Shown: positions 9,192-17,684, counted from the first letter of the stretch. The stretch: DNA of 64,000 bases from Methylobacillus methanolivorans (GCF_020531845.1 NZ_JAJAVF010000001.1:124001-188000); one strand, 5' to 3'. Translations and numbers: made by a program. Notes: generated by a model from the letters alone, not told the origin.

Positions 9192-9796
9192 TTAGAGTTC
9201 ATCTATGGAATATATCGGAAACTTGGATTCCGCAGAGCAGAAAGTTCTGGTGGACTCATCTATTTTGCTCAAGACGCTCAGAGAACACTGTGCAGCAGAA
9301 CCGACCTCTGCAGCCGATGCCGTTAGGGTTCTTGCCAATATTCGCGATTTGGCCTACGAGAACCTTAACCAGATACAGCATGAGTATTTGATTTTACTTT
9401 CCGCAAGGTATTTGGCAGAGCACGCAGTTGTTCCTACAGATACGTCTTGGCAGTGGAATCCCCGCCAGACCGGCGGCAGTAACGAACCAGATCTACAGGG
9501 CTCGGTTGGTGCGGAAATTCTTGTATCCGCAGAGATCACGACGTCACCCAGGCCAGTCGGAACCATTGACAAGCGTATGCGTACTACACTATCAAAATTA
9601 AATGGCTTTTCCGGGCAGCGATTTTACTTTGTGCGTACAAGCGCAATGGCCACGCGCGCTTTAACCATTGTTAAAGCCAATAACTATGTAATTTCTGTAG
9701 TCATCCTGCCTCATGGGGCGGATGAACTCTAACAAATGGTTCAAACCGTTCGCTTCGCTCACTGGGACGGGCTAAAGCCCGCCCCTTAACCAAACG
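9192..9796 (+). mobile_element. Integron gene cassette 1
   Basis: Starts TTAGAG at 9192 and ends at G9796. The R'' box of its attC, CTCTAAC (9727-9733), is the exact reverse complement of the GTTAGAG at its left end, as expected for a cassette that inserted as a circle. It holds one gene (9205-9732), which starts 13 bases inside the cassette. Confidence 0.85.
9205..9732 (+). CDS. Cassette protein, unknown, possible nuclease-like fold
   Basis: Protein of 175 aa, unknown. The N-terminal half is helical. The C-terminal half holds EPDLQG (about residue 92), then AEILVSAEITTS and PRPVGTIDKRM, ending in alternating strands and helices (RFYFVRT, ISVVILP). An acidic EPD followed some 12-15 residues later by E-x-T loosely recalls the PD-(D/E)xK nuclease core, but a key Lys is not obvious, so this is only a suggestion. 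The stop codon lies in the attC R'' box. Probably read from the attI-proximal promoter. Confidence 0.7.
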   Translation: MEYIGNLDSAEQKVLVDSSILLKTLREHCAAEPTSAADAVRVLANIRDLAYENLNQIQHEYLILLSARYLAEHAVVPTDTSWQWNPRQTGGSNEPDLQGSVGAEILVSAEITTSPRPVGTIDKRMRTTLSKLNGFSGQRFYFVRTSAMATRALTIVKANNYVISVVILPHGADEL

Positions 9797-9802
9797 CTAT
9801 GT
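9727..9802 (+). repeat. attC site of cassette 1
   Basis: R'' is CTCTAAC (9727-9733). L'' contains TGGTTCAA and pairs with TTAACCA of L' (9787-9793), leaving one C unpaired on the L'' side, the hallmark extrahelical base. The middle GGGCTAAAGCCC also folds. The R' junction reads GCTATGT (9796-9802) instead of GTTRRRY, because the next cassette's first base is mutated. Confidence 0.75.
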
Positions 9803-10745
9803 GAATAGGGAAGTAGATGAGAGCATTTAGCGATCTAGAAAAGCAATTAATTCATAGAATGATTCAGCTAGATGATAAGCCTGGTTCATTGAACGTTCTA
9901 GGAAACATCATTGATTCATTCTATGGGAAGTCACACCTTCCGGAACATTGCTACGTATCGCTGAAATCACCCACTGATGTATCCATCCAGATCAGAGATG
10001 AAGCGCTCGAGCAAAATAGTCTTGATTGGATAAGAAGTGTTGATAGCGACATATCAAAAAAGCTGCTTATCGTTGTTGCTCTTTTCGAATATCTGGAAGC
10101 CCAGAAGCTAGTTTACTTAGTGGGTGATCTGGATCTACAAAGTCTTGGAGAGGTTGGGGCCGATACAGAATACACTAGATTTGAGTTTCTAGATGATGAT
10201 CTAAAGCCATTAATATACAAATACTCAAGAAAAAAGATATTTATATCAGAGACGCTACGAGCATTTGTAAATAATCAATTCAAAACAGATGAAGAGCTTA
10301 GACATGAGAAGGAAGTGTCAGTAATTTCTGATCAGCTGAAATTTACACGTATAGCCCTTGGCATCGCTATTGTCGGTCTTTTGGTATCCATATTAGTTCC
10401 TATATTAGTAACTTCAGCCATAGATATAAAAAATGAAAAAATTGTTACAGAGCTAAATGAGAAGACTATCTTTGAGGCAGAAAAATCACTCAAGGCAGCA
10501 CTAACCCCATTGATAACAGAACTTGTGAATAACCAAAAAGAATTAGAACATATTTCGAATGCTGTAAAGGAGTCAAATAGTTCGAACTCTATTGCAATGA
10601 AAAAAACATCAAAGGTTATAGGTGAAAAAATTGATGAGCTTTCCCAAAACATAACCAAATCAATTGAGCCTATTGAGCGGTCATTGACCAAATCACATAA
10701 CAAGAAAATCCAGCCCACCGCTAAAAGCAGCAGCTGATTTTGACG
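9797..10745 (+). mobile_element. Integron gene cassette 2
   Basis: Begins CTATGTG at 9797 and ends at G10745. Its attC R'' box CACATAAC (10694-10701) predicts a left end GTTATGTG; the observed GCTATGTG differs by one T-to-C change. The content is visibly richer in A+T than the host genes, and it carries one gene. Confidence 0.8.
9817..10737 (+). CDS. Cassette protein with one membrane span and coiled coil
   Basis: Protein of 306 aa, unknown. Residues 1-170 look soluble and acidic; a single hydrophobic helix sits at about 177-203 (IALGIAIVGLLVSILVPILV); a long Lys/Glu/Asn-rich helical stretch that may form a coiled coil follows. GGGAAG before the ATG is a fair ribosome site. Codon usage is AT-rich, unlike neighbours, indicating foreign origin. 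The frame reads on through the attC, so the last ~14 residues (ending KIQPTAKSSS) are encoded by the recombination site itself. Confidence 0.72.
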   Translation: MRAFSDLEKQLIHRMIQLDDKPGSLNVLGNIIDSFYGKSHLPEHCYVSLKSPTDVSIQIRDEALEQNSLDWIRSVDSDISKKLLIVVALFEYLEAQKLVYLVGDLDLQSLGEVGADTEYTRFEFLDDDLKPLIYKYSRKKIFISETLRAFVNNQFKTDEELRHEKEVSVISDQLKFTRIALGIAIVGLLVSILVPILVTSAIDIKNEKIVTELNEKTIFEAEKSLKAALTPLITELVNNQKELEHISNAVKESNSSNSIAMKKTSKVIGEKIDELSQNITKSIEPIERSLTKSHNKKIQPTAKSSS

Positions 10746-10751
10746 TTAGTC
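10694..10751 (+). repeat. attC site of cassette 2
   Basis: R'' CACATAAC (10694-10701), L'' AAAATCCAGC and L' GCTGATTTT. These pair completely except for one extra C in L'', the classical extrahelical base. R' is GTTAGTC (10745-10751). A short site of about 58 bases. Confidence 0.82.
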
Positions 10752-11221
10752 ATATGAATAACTTACGCTTTGTCTCACAGAAATTACCAACTGAGTGTGG
10801 GGTCGCTTGTATTGCAATGCTCGGCAATACATCTCTATCAGAGGCCAGAAGTGCAGTAAATTTCGTAAACACATCTAACAGCCGAACTACTCAAAAGGAG
10901 TTACGTGCTGCACTTAAAAAAAGTAGAAAAACTCTTAGTAAAAAAATTACATTCACTGATAAAGAAAGACTGAAATCAGTTTCGGCTGTCGTATTGGTAG
11001 CAGTAAATTTTAAAGAAAAAAATGGCACTCAATATTGGCACTGGTTAGTTTATGACAACACTGAAAATTTAGGACGCATACTTGACCCAAGTAAACCCAA
11101 GGAGCGTAGATCATGGGGCAATACAAAACCAGCTTGGTTTCACTACGTATATGACATACTGGTTGATGGCTAACCCATCCATCAAGCGGGACGCGCCAAA
11201 GCACGCCCCTTATCTCAAACG
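10746..11221 (+). mobile_element. Integron gene cassette 3
   Basis: Begins TTAGTC at 10746 and ends at G11221. Its attC R'' GGCTAAC (11168-11174) matches the reverse complement of its left-end GTTAGTC at 6 of 7 positions. One gene, starting 8 bases inside the cassette. Confidence 0.85.
10754..11173 (+). CDS. Cassette protein, C39-like cysteine peptidase fold
   Basis: Protein of 139 aa. The pattern fits a papain-like peptidase of the C39 type: KLPTECGVACIAMLG near residue 10-24 places a Cys after an upstream Gln/Pro turn, a central His lies in YWHWLVYD, and an Asp in GRILDPSK completes a likely Cys-His-Asp set in the right order. C39 domains cleave double-glycine leaders of exported peptides or serve in toxins; no ABC transporter is fused or nearby, so the role here is open. 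The stop codon falls inside the attC R'' box. Confidence 0.75.
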   Translation: MNNLRFVSQKLPTECGVACIAMLGNTSLSEARSAVNFVNTSNSRTTQKELRAALKKSRKTLSKKITFTDKERLKSVSAVVLVAVNFKEKNGTQYWHWLVYDNTENLGRILDPSKPKERRSWGNTKPAWFHYVYDILVDG

Positions 11222-11227
11222 TTGGGC
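11168..11227 (+). repeat. attC site of cassette 3
   Basis: The most canonical site of the array. R'' is GGCTAAC (11168-11174). L'' ATCAAGCGGG pairs with L' CCCCTTAT with an unpaired C. The tail CAAACGTTGGGC gives a consensus R' GTTGGGC (11221-11227). Total 60 bases. Confidence 0.9.
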
Positions 11228-11287
11228 ATATTGGACAATCGACGTCTCTTGCCTCTTGCGATCAAAAATCTCCTGGAGAACTGATTA

Positions 11288-12199
11288 ATGCATCAGCAAG
11301 CGATTCTGGTTACGGCAAACCCTAAACTCGGTAGCGCAGGAACGCCAGTCATCATTGGCGATATTGAAAAGCACTTCGCAACAACTGCCACTGCTAACGC
11401 AGGCATTGAATACAAATGTGCAGACCCTAAATGCGGGGTTCCTGTGATAGCGGTAATTACAAAATTGACAACGGCAACGCGAAAGACCAGCCCTTCATCC
11501 TATTTCCGTGCGAATGGAAGCAAGCCACACGCGAACGGCTGCACTCGCGAACCATCTCCATCAGTACCAACAACGGCATCGCATGGTGGCCCAGTTAATC
11601 CAGCCAGTCCCAACCGCACGAACGCCCCCGCTGTTTGGGTAGACCCACTTTCCCAGGCTGGCGGTACATCAGGCGTTGGCGGTAGCGCAACAGGAACACC
11701 ATCAAGCGGTTCACGCAGCACACGAGGAACTAAAGGCTTGGGGACGAGCCAAGGCCGTTCACAGATGGTGGAGAGCTTTGCGAAGAAGTGGCTTGCGATG
11801 AACGCTCAGATACAACGCTCATCCCCACTAACAGCGCCATGGAACCCGCAAGGTACCTACTACACTGCTTTTCATGCATTTGCATACCATCGAGCCGCTG
11901 ATGTTTCCTCTACCGGTCAGAAAATCTATGTGGGCATATTGAAGCAGGCCGTCAAAACAACATCCGGGTACATCATTTCACTTTCAGAAGTTAATTCATC
12001 AGGCGAAGCATTGGAGATGTTTGTTCCGTCGTCGGCACTTCTATTCGGCATTTCTGGTACCACATTGAATTCAAGGCTTGGCGGGCTCGTTGGTACAACA
12101 AAGACGACGCAGGTATTTGCTCTCGGCACATTCTCTCGCATCAATAGCGAGACTCTTTCACTTACTGTCACACACCCGCATTACATATACATTCCATGA
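11288..12199 (+). CDS. Cassette protein with N-terminal zinc-finger-like motif
   Basis: Protein of 303 aa, unknown. Residues 40-85 carry YKCADPKCGVPV and, ~35 residues later, SKPHANGC: a Cys-x4-Cys...His-x3-Cys set that could bind one zinc ion. Residues 90-160 are a Ser/Gly/Thr/Pro-rich linker. The C-terminal 140 residues look like an alpha/beta domain (YYTAFHAFAYHRA, IYVGILKQA). A CTGGAGAAC ribosome site precedes the ATG. The stop overlaps the next start by four bases, so the two proteins are made together. Confidence 0.72.
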   Translation: MHQQAILVTANPKLGSAGTPVIIGDIEKHFATTATANAGIEYKCADPKCGVPVIAVITKLTTATRKTSPSSYFRANGSKPHANGCTREPSPSVPTTASHGGPVNPASPNRTNAPAVWVDPLSQAGGTSGVGGSATGTPSSGSRSTRGTKGLGTSQGRSQMVESFAKKWLAMNAQIQRSSPLTAPWNPQGTYYTAFHAFAYHRAADVSSTGQKIYVGILKQAVKTTSGYIISLSEVNSSGEALEMFVPSSALLFGISGTTLNSRLGGLVGTTKTTQVFALGTFSRINSETLSLTVTHPHYIYIP

Positions 12200-13074
12200 G
12201 CGAACGCAGGCTCACTAACTTCAAATACCGGTCTGGCTCTGCGGCCTTACGTAGCTTATCGGAAGGCACCATTTATTTCGCTCGACCGGACGAACTGAAC
12301 GACTCTCTTGAGGCTAAGTTCGCCCCGGCTGACCCTATGTCTTACCAGCAAAGACTTGCGCAGACGCTGACGGAGCTAGCAGCCGCAAGGAATGAGCGGA
12401 TTAAATATGAACCGGAAGAGGAGCTGGCTGAACAATACGCCAAAATGATTCAGGAAGAAGACACGGCATTTGCTACCCATTGCCAGAAAGTCGGTATTTT
12501 TTCCGGTACAAAACGTCCTACCAACCAGCCTTTGTGGGCCTATTACTGCAACGACTCGCGTGGTTTTTGCTTTGAATTTGAATGGCCCGACGACGTAATA
12601 CGAGAATTCAGTCTTCGCCCGACATTCGTGCACTACACCACCGAACCGCGTATTCATGACCGCTTCGAGGACATGCATGCCGCACTCATCAAGGTCGGAG
12701 AGCAGAATCCTGATTGGAGCGTGGAACAGATTTACGAGCATTTCTGCTCTGAAGATTTCTTCACCAGATGGTTGGCACAGTCAATGGGCCGGGCTGTATC
12801 GTACAAGCACGCCGATTGGGCTCATGAGGAAGAGTTACGTATGTTAAGTCCCATAGCTGGGCCACTAGCGATTCTTAAGCAGATTCTCAAGCGAGTCTAC
12901 TTTACGCGAACTGACTTCCCAGAATGGCGGCCAGTTCAAATGCTGTTGCACCAACTCTACCCAGATGTCGAACTAGCACAGGTCATTTTTAATCATACTG
13001 AGCCGCTGGTTCATGTCCAGCCGATGCATAGAAAGGTGGTTCCGATACCGATGTCCATTACGGAGCCAGCCTGA
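12196..13074 (+). CDS. DUF2971 family protein
   Basis: Protein of 292 aa. The family pattern is visible: FKYRSGSAALRSLSEGTIYFARPDELNDSLE at the start (a K-Y-R then I-x-F-A-x-P-x-x-x-N-D-x block), then GIFSGTKRPTNQPLWAYYCNDSRGFCFEF, and later KHADWAHEEELRM. DUF2971 proteins have no agreed biochemical role and often occur on mobile or accessory DNA. It is translationally coupled to the zinc-finger protein upstream (overlap ATGA), suggesting a functional pair. Confidence 0.85.
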   Translation: MSERRLTNFKYRSGSAALRSLSEGTIYFARPDELNDSLEAKFAPADPMSYQQRLAQTLTELAAARNERIKYEPEEELAEQYAKMIQEEDTAFATHCQKVGIFSGTKRPTNQPLWAYYCNDSRGFCFEFEWPDDVIREFSLRPTFVHYTTEPRIHDRFEDMHAALIKVGEQNPDWSVEQIYEHFCSEDFFTRWLAQSMGRAVSYKHADWAHEEELRMLSPIAGPLAILKQILKRVYFTRTDFPEWRPVQMLLHQLYPDVELAQVIFNHTEPLVHVQPMHRKVVPIPMSITEPA

Positions 13075-13106
13075 GTGAAAATCGAGTCTGCCATGAACAC
13101 ACTTGC

Positions 13107-13171
13107 GCCTAACCATTCGGTAATCGCCCCATCTTCATCCTCCAGACCATAAATTACACGATCCGTTAGAC
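13107..13171 (+). repeat. attC site of cassette 4 (degenerate)
   Basis: R'' GCCTAAC (13107-13113) and R' GTTAGAC (13165-13171, matching GTTRRRY) are clear. Inner arms CGGTAAT and ATTACACG pair with one bulged base, separated from the R boxes by four bases on each side. The loop is not further structured. It ends the array; 13172-13268 shows no further cassette. Confidence 0.6.
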
Positions 13172-13268
13172 TCCACTATTTCCAGCCTCCCTCAAACATT
13201 CGAGATTCGAGAATGGAGATCTTGTTGGTTTCATGACTGCCAGATTCTATTACCGTGCTATTTTCCGT

Positions 13269-13997
13269 TCAACACCAGTCTGGATTGGGCAGTTCAGCGA
13301 ACACCTGCTTCAGGCCATCAGACCACCCTTGGCGTATGGTGTTGTAGTAGGCATCGCCCTCGCTGAGGCGGTGCTTGCAATCGGCGTGAAAACTATCAGT
13401 GCGATAAATCAGCAAATCAATCGGGGCTGCCACCGAGATATTGCTGCGGATGGTGGAGTCGAACGAGATCAGCACGCACTTCACTGCTTCCATAATATCG
13501 CTGCTGTGGGTGATAACACGGTCAATGATGGGCTTGCCATATTTGGTCTCGCCGATCTGGAAATACGGCGTTTCCTGGCTGGTCTCGATGAAATTGCCCG
13601 CGGCATAAATCGAGAACAGGCGCGGCGATTCGCCCTTGATCTGCCCGCCGACCACGATGCTGGCACTGAACTCGGTATTGTGGTTTTTCAGGTGCTCGTT
13701 ATCCAGCTCATAGACCGCACGCAATTGCTCGCCCACCAGTTGCGCCGCATCGAACATGCTGGCGACATTGTGCAAGGTAGCGCCCTCGTTGAGCTTGACC
13801 GCATCGCGCAGGCGATTGATCACCGCCTGCGTGATGGCGAGATTGCCCGCGGTCATCAGCGTGATCACCCGCTCGCCGCGCACCTCGAACACGTTCATCT
13901 TGGGGAATACCGCCACCTGGTCAACGCCAGCATTGGTACGGGTATCGGACGCCATGACCAAGCCTTGGTCCAGCAACAAGCCTACACAGTAAGTCAT
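13269..13997 (-). CDS. Anbu, proteasome-like Ntn-hydrolase
   Basis: Protein of 242 aa in the bacterial proteasome-related Anbu family. After Met removal the N-terminus is Thr1 (TYCVGL), with Asp17 (MASDTRT) and a Lys near 32 (VFPKMN), the expected catalytic set of a threonine protease. GNLAITQAV and DNEHLKNHNTEFSASIVVGGQI follow the family. In other genomes Anbu lies with transglutaminase, alpha-E and circularly permuted ATP-grasp genes; here those three sit 13-15 kb away (26.1-29.3 kb). Divergent from the aldo-keto reductase gene. Confidence 0.92.
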   Translation of the reverse strand: MTYCVGLLLDQGLVMASDTRTNAGVDQVAVFPKMNVFEVRGERVITLMTAGNLAITQAVINRLRDAVKLNEGATLHNVASMFDAAQLVGEQLRAVYELDNEHLKNHNTEFSASIVVGGQIKGESPRLFSIYAAGNFIETSQETPYFQIGETKYGKPIIDRVITHSSDIMEAVKCVLISFDSTIRSNISVAAPIDLLIYRTDSFHADCKHRLSEGDAYYNTIRQGWSDGLKQVFAELPNPDWC

Positions 13998-14140
13998 GCG
14001 AGAAAGGGATGAATTGAGTTGGAATCATCATACGCATGCATACCAGCCTCGACAATACTGCAAGGGGAGTAGCGCCAACGACCTACGCAAAATGACGTAC
14101 ACTATCAGCCTGTTTTTCGCTCAACCATTCAGGCACTCAC

Positions 14141-15181
14141 ATGGAATATCGCAAGCTAGGCAAATCCGACCTCAACGTCTCCGCCATCTGCCTGGGCACC
14201 ATGACCTTTGGCGACCAGAACACGGAAGCCGAGGCGCATGCCCAGCTTGATTATGCCCTGGCCCAGGGCATCAACTTCATCGACACCGCCGAGATGTACC
14301 CGGTGCCGCCCAAGGCCGATACCGCAACGCGTACCGAAACCATCATCGGCCCCTGGCTGAAGAAACAGGCCAGAGACAAGATCATCCTTGCCAGCAAGGT
14401 CGCCGGAGGCAACCGCAAGCTGGGATGGATACGCGGCGGCCCCGAGGCGGTGGACCGCGACAATGTGCGCAGCGCGATCGAGGGCTCACTACAACGCTTG
14501 CAAACCGACTATCTCGACCTGTACCAGATTCACTGGCCAGAGCGCAATGTGCCTATCTTCGGCCAGTACCAGTTCGACCCAAGCAAGGAAACCAAGGCCT
14601 GGGTTTCCATCCACAACCAGCTTGAAACCCTGGCCGAACTGGTCAAGGAAGGCAAGGTGCGCTATGTCGGCGTTTCCAACGAGCAGCCCTGGGGCGTGAT
14701 GGAGTTCCTGCGCATTGCCGAGGAATATGGCCTGCCGCGCATTGCCTCCATACAGAACAGCTACAGCCTGCTCAACCGCGGCTTCGAGTTCGGCATGACC
14801 GAGATCGTTTACCGCGAGCAGGTCAGCCTGCTGCCTTATTCGCCGCTGGCCTTCGGCCACCTCAGCGGCAAGTATATAAATGACCCGCAAGCCCAAGGCC
14901 GCGTCACCCTGTTCCCCGGCTATGCCCAGCGCTATACCAAGCCCAATGTCACCCCAGCCAGCGTTGCATATGCCGAACTTGCCCGTAAGCATGGCCTCAG
15001 CCCGGCAGAGCTCGCCCTATCGTTCGTCTACCATCGCTGGTTCGTCACCAGCACCATTATCGGTGCCACCAGCCTCGCCCAGCTTGAAGAAAATATGGGC
15101 GCATGGCACAAGCCGCTATCTGAGGATATCTTGCAGGAAATCGAGAGCATTCATTTGCGCTACATGAACCCAGCACCATGA
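14141..15181 (+). CDS. tas: Tas-type NADP-dependent aldo-keto reductase
   Basis: Protein of 346 aa, the same length as E. coli Tas. It starts MEYRKLGKSDLNVS. The (beta/alpha)8 catalytic tetrad is visible: Asp and Tyr in FIDTAEMY, Lys in ILASKV, His in YQIHWP. The insert VPPKADTATRTE after the Tyr is characteristic of Tas. Reduces carbonyl compounds with NADPH; its physiological substrate is unknown. Upstream intergenic sequence (13998-14140) is shared with divergent Anbu, and no operator was recognised there. Confidence 0.92.
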   Translation: MEYRKLGKSDLNVSAICLGTMTFGDQNTEAEAHAQLDYALAQGINFIDTAEMYPVPPKADTATRTETIIGPWLKKQARDKIILASKVAGGNRKLGWIRGGPEAVDRDNVRSAIEGSLQRLQTDYLDLYQIHWPERNVPIFGQYQFDPSKETKAWVSIHNQLETLAELVKEGKVRYVGVSNEQPWGVMEFLRIAEEYGLPRIASIQNSYSLLNRGFEFGMTEIVYREQVSLLPYSPLAFGHLSGKYINDPQAQGRVTLFPGYAQRYTKPNVTPASVAYAELARKHGLSPAELALSFVYHRWFVTSTIIGATSLAQLEENMGAWHKPLSEDILQEIESIHLRYMNPAP

Positions 15182-15208
15182 GCCCAGCCACATCTCGACA
15201 AGCAGGCA

Positions 15209-15760
15209 ATGAAGCTACCTGATCTGCCAACGGCGCGGCTATTGCTGCGCCCGTATGTGATCCAGAATGCACCCACCACAGAAACCATGGTGGATGCACA
15301 ACGTGTTAGCTTTATTTCTTCTGGTGTCATTGGCACCCGTTTTGCAGTAACACACGAAGCACTGATCGACACTCAGGATGAGCCTCACAACCAGCTCACA
15401 GGCATCATCTATGCAGTCATGCGGCACGAAGACGCTGAGCTGATCGGCAATGTCAGTCTGCTCGATATTCACATTGCAGACCAGCGGGCAGAGATAGGTT
15501 ATTGGGTAGGTTCCGCGCACTGGAGTAACGGCTATTGCACAGAGGCCTTACAAGCGCTGCTGGCTTTCGCTAACGCCACCTTGGGCATCACCCGCATCAC
15601 AGGGCGCTGCCTGACCAGCAATCTTGCTTCTATTCGTGTCATGGAAAAATGTGGGCTAGCCCGCGAAGGCTTGTTACGCGCTCACGCCAAATCCGGAGGC
15701 AGATATGAGGATGTCTTGATGTTCGGACTTTGCTGGCCCGAACGCAGCCAACAAAGCTAA
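15209..15760 (+). CDS. GNAT acetyltransferase, RimJ/RimL type
   Basis: Protein of 183 aa. TARLLLRPY near the N-terminus, ELIGNVSLLDI, RAEIGYWVGSAHWSNGYCTEAL (acetyl-CoA binding) and TSNLASIRVMEKCGL are the standard blocks of the RimJ/RimL branch. The usual Gly-x-Gly of the pyrophosphate loop reads SNGYCTE, still acceptable for this branch. It follows tas by 27 bases and is probably co-transcribed. The acceptor substrate cannot be told from the sequence. Confidence 0.88.
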   Translation: MKLPDLPTARLLLRPYVIQNAPTTETMVDAQRVSFISSGVIGTRFAVTHEALIDTQDEPHNQLTGIIYAVMRHEDAELIGNVSLLDIHIADQRAEIGYWVGSAHWSNGYCTEALQALLAFANATLGITRITGRCLTSNLASIRVMEKCGLAREGLLRAHAKSGGRYEDVLMFGLCWPERSQQS

Positions 15761-15806
15761 CATGCCATCATCGCGGCCTAGCACAGCCCTTTGCGCATAA
15801 GCACCC

Positions 15807-17375
15807 TCAAGCCAATTTGAATGTGCTCACTGCCTGGGTCAATTCATCAGCCTGATATTGCAATGACGCTGCCGCTGCTGCAGCCTGCTCAACCAGCGCT
15901 GCATTCTGTTGTGTCACCTGATCCATCTGGCTAATCGCAGTATTCACCTGCTCTATGCCCATAGTCTGCTCGCGGCTGGCTACCGTGATCTCGGTCATGA
16001 TGCCGGTCACCCGCTGCACGCTCTGCACAACCTCTGCCATCGTGGTACCAGCTTCAGTCACCAGCTTGCCTCCGGCAGCTACACGCTCGACCGAATTACC
16101 GATCAGCTCCTTGATTTCCTTGGCCGCAGAAGCTGAACGCTGTGCCAGCCCACGCACTTCTGCAGCCACTACGGCAAATCCACGCCCCTGCTCACCAGCG
16201 CGTGCCGCCTCTACCGCTGCATTCAACGCCAGAATATTGGTCTGGAATGCAATGCCATCAATCACCGCAATAATATCGACGATGCGCTTGGAAGCCTCAT
16301 TGATCGAATCCATGGTCACAATCACTTGCGAGACAACATGTCCACCACGCAATGCCACTTCAGATGCCGAAGCTACAAGCTGATTAGCCTGTTGGGCGTT
16401 ATCCGCATTCTGGCGCACCGTGGCCGTAATCTCCTCCATTGAGGATGCCGTTTCCTCCAGCGCACTGGCCTGCTGCTCAGTACGCGATGAAAGATCCAGG
16501 TTACCTGTAGCGATTTCACTAGATCCTGTCGCAATGGCATCGGTGCCCAGGCGCACGCTGGCCACAATGCGCGACAATCCATCATTCATTTCCTTGAGCG
16601 CAAGCAGCAATTGACCGGTTTCATCACTGGAAGACACCTGGATATCGGCACTCAAATCGCCCGCAGCAACAGTCTTGGCAATCTGGATTGCACGGCTCAA
16701 GGGGCGTGTCACGCTAGTGATAATCCAATAAGTCATACTGGCACCAAGCACCGTCAGTAGTATCAGCGTCAGTAATACCATCATGGTGGCCATATCGTGC
16801 TGCGCCCTTGCCACCTGCTGGTTTTGCTGACGCAATGCCGCAGCATGCTCCCCCACTGCCTGCACGATCTGATCAATCTTTTGCGTAGGCTCGCGATCCA
16901 TTCCCTTAACCAAGGCATCGACCACCCGATCACTATCGGCATGAGCTGGATCAAAGTGTTGTAATGCATCAAGGTATTGCTCTTGCAGCTTTGCCAAGGC
17001 ATCTCCGGCCTCCACCACCATGGCCGCATCCATGTCCAAATGCTCAACTATGGCTTGCAGCTTGTGCAAATCGCCCCTGGCTTCCTCACCACTCTTGATG
17101 AATGCCGCGCGATACTTCTCGAAAGCGGCGGCATCATGCCCACGCAACAAGGTATTTTTCCACTCCTGGATTTGTATCTTGAACACCACCTGGGCCTTGC
17201 GCGCAGTATCTACAGCATCCTCAACCTGAGATGCCTGTTCCAGGGCATGTTGGAACATTACATTAGCCCGGGAAAGCGTCATCCAACTGACTAGCCCCAG
17301 GATCAATGAGCCGCAAAGCAGGAAAACACTCAGACCTATCAGGCGGGTGGAAATTTTAAGATGTTGAAGTTGCAT
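15807..17375 (-). CDS. Methyl-accepting chemotaxis protein
   Basis: About 522 aa from the Met at 17375 (an upstream in-frame Met at 17402 is possible but has no ribosome site). Short cytoplasmic start, TM1 (about 12-32), a periplasmic helical bundle of ~160 residues, TM2 (about 198-220), HAMP, then the signalling domain with the highly conserved hairpin tip [24 protein letters not shown]. The C-terminus lacks the NWETF-like tether for CheR/CheB. The ligand is unknown. Confidence 0.94.
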   Translation of the reverse strand: MQLQHLKISTRLIGLSVFLLCGSLILGLVSWMTLSRANVMFQHALEQASQVEDAVDTARKAQVVFKIQIQEWKNTLLRGHDAAAFEKYRAAFIKSGEEARGDLHKLQAIVEHLDMDAAMVVEAGDALAKLQEQYLDALQHFDPAHADSDRVVDALVKGMDREPTQKIDQIVQAVGEHAAALRQQNQQVARAQHDMATMMVLLTLILLTVLGASMTYWIITSVTRPLSRAIQIAKTVAAGDLSADIQVSSSDETGQLLLALKEMNDGLSRIVASVRLGTDAIATGSSEIATGNLDLSSRTEQQASALEETASSMEEITATVRQNADNAQQANQLVASASEVALRGGHVVSQVIVTMDSINEASKRIVDIIAVIDGIAFQTNILALNAAVEAARAGEQGRGFAVVAAEVRGLAQRSASAAKEIKELIGNSVERVAAGGKLVTEAGTTMAEVVQSVQRVTGIMTEITVASREQTMGIEQVNTAISQMDQVTQQNAALVEQAAAAAASLQYQADELTQAVSTFKLA

Positions 17376-17684
17376 GCTGTACTCAGTGTGGAAGATCATC
17401 ATAATTGATTACGCAAGACAGCCATGACTAATCCCCAGTTAAAACGGGTGTCATGAAATCGTCTTGATGACGTCATATTTCGCCACACTAGTGTTACAAC
17501 TTGATGTACAAATCACACCATTTAAAAACAACAACTTATTAAATTACTTCCACGTTGGGGTGTCCTTTTTCCGCGCTCACGTGTCATTACTAGTAGAAGC
17601 CCTGAAAATTTTAGGGCTACCTGCATAACAACTCGAAGCGAAGTTTATTCGCCGCACATTTCCCTGAACACTGGATGTATCCAC
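17376..17684. other. Intergenic region upstream of ldhA, non-coding
   Basis: No convincing gene between the chemotaxis receptor and ldhA. It contains a hairpin (AGCCCT 17598-17603 with AGGGCT 17613-17618) and, just after this stretch, a plus-strand terminator. Together these suggest a short transcript or leader on the plus strand starting somewhere after 17400; no promoter could be fixed. Confidence 0.4.

Larger units (their letters stand above)
11222..13165 (+). mobile_element. Integron gene cassette 4 (two genes)
   Basis: Begins TTGGGC at 11222 and ends at G13165. Its attC R'' GCCTAAC (13107-13113) agrees at 6 of 7 positions with the reverse complement of the left-end GTTGGGC. At 1,944 bp it is large for a cassette and holds two overlapping genes, so it travels as a bicistronic unit. 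Confidence 0.75.

Noticed and set aside
9101..9391. Open frame across the attI region and the start of cassette 1
   Set aside because: It crosses the attI/cassette junction and overlaps the better-supported cassette gene in another frame.
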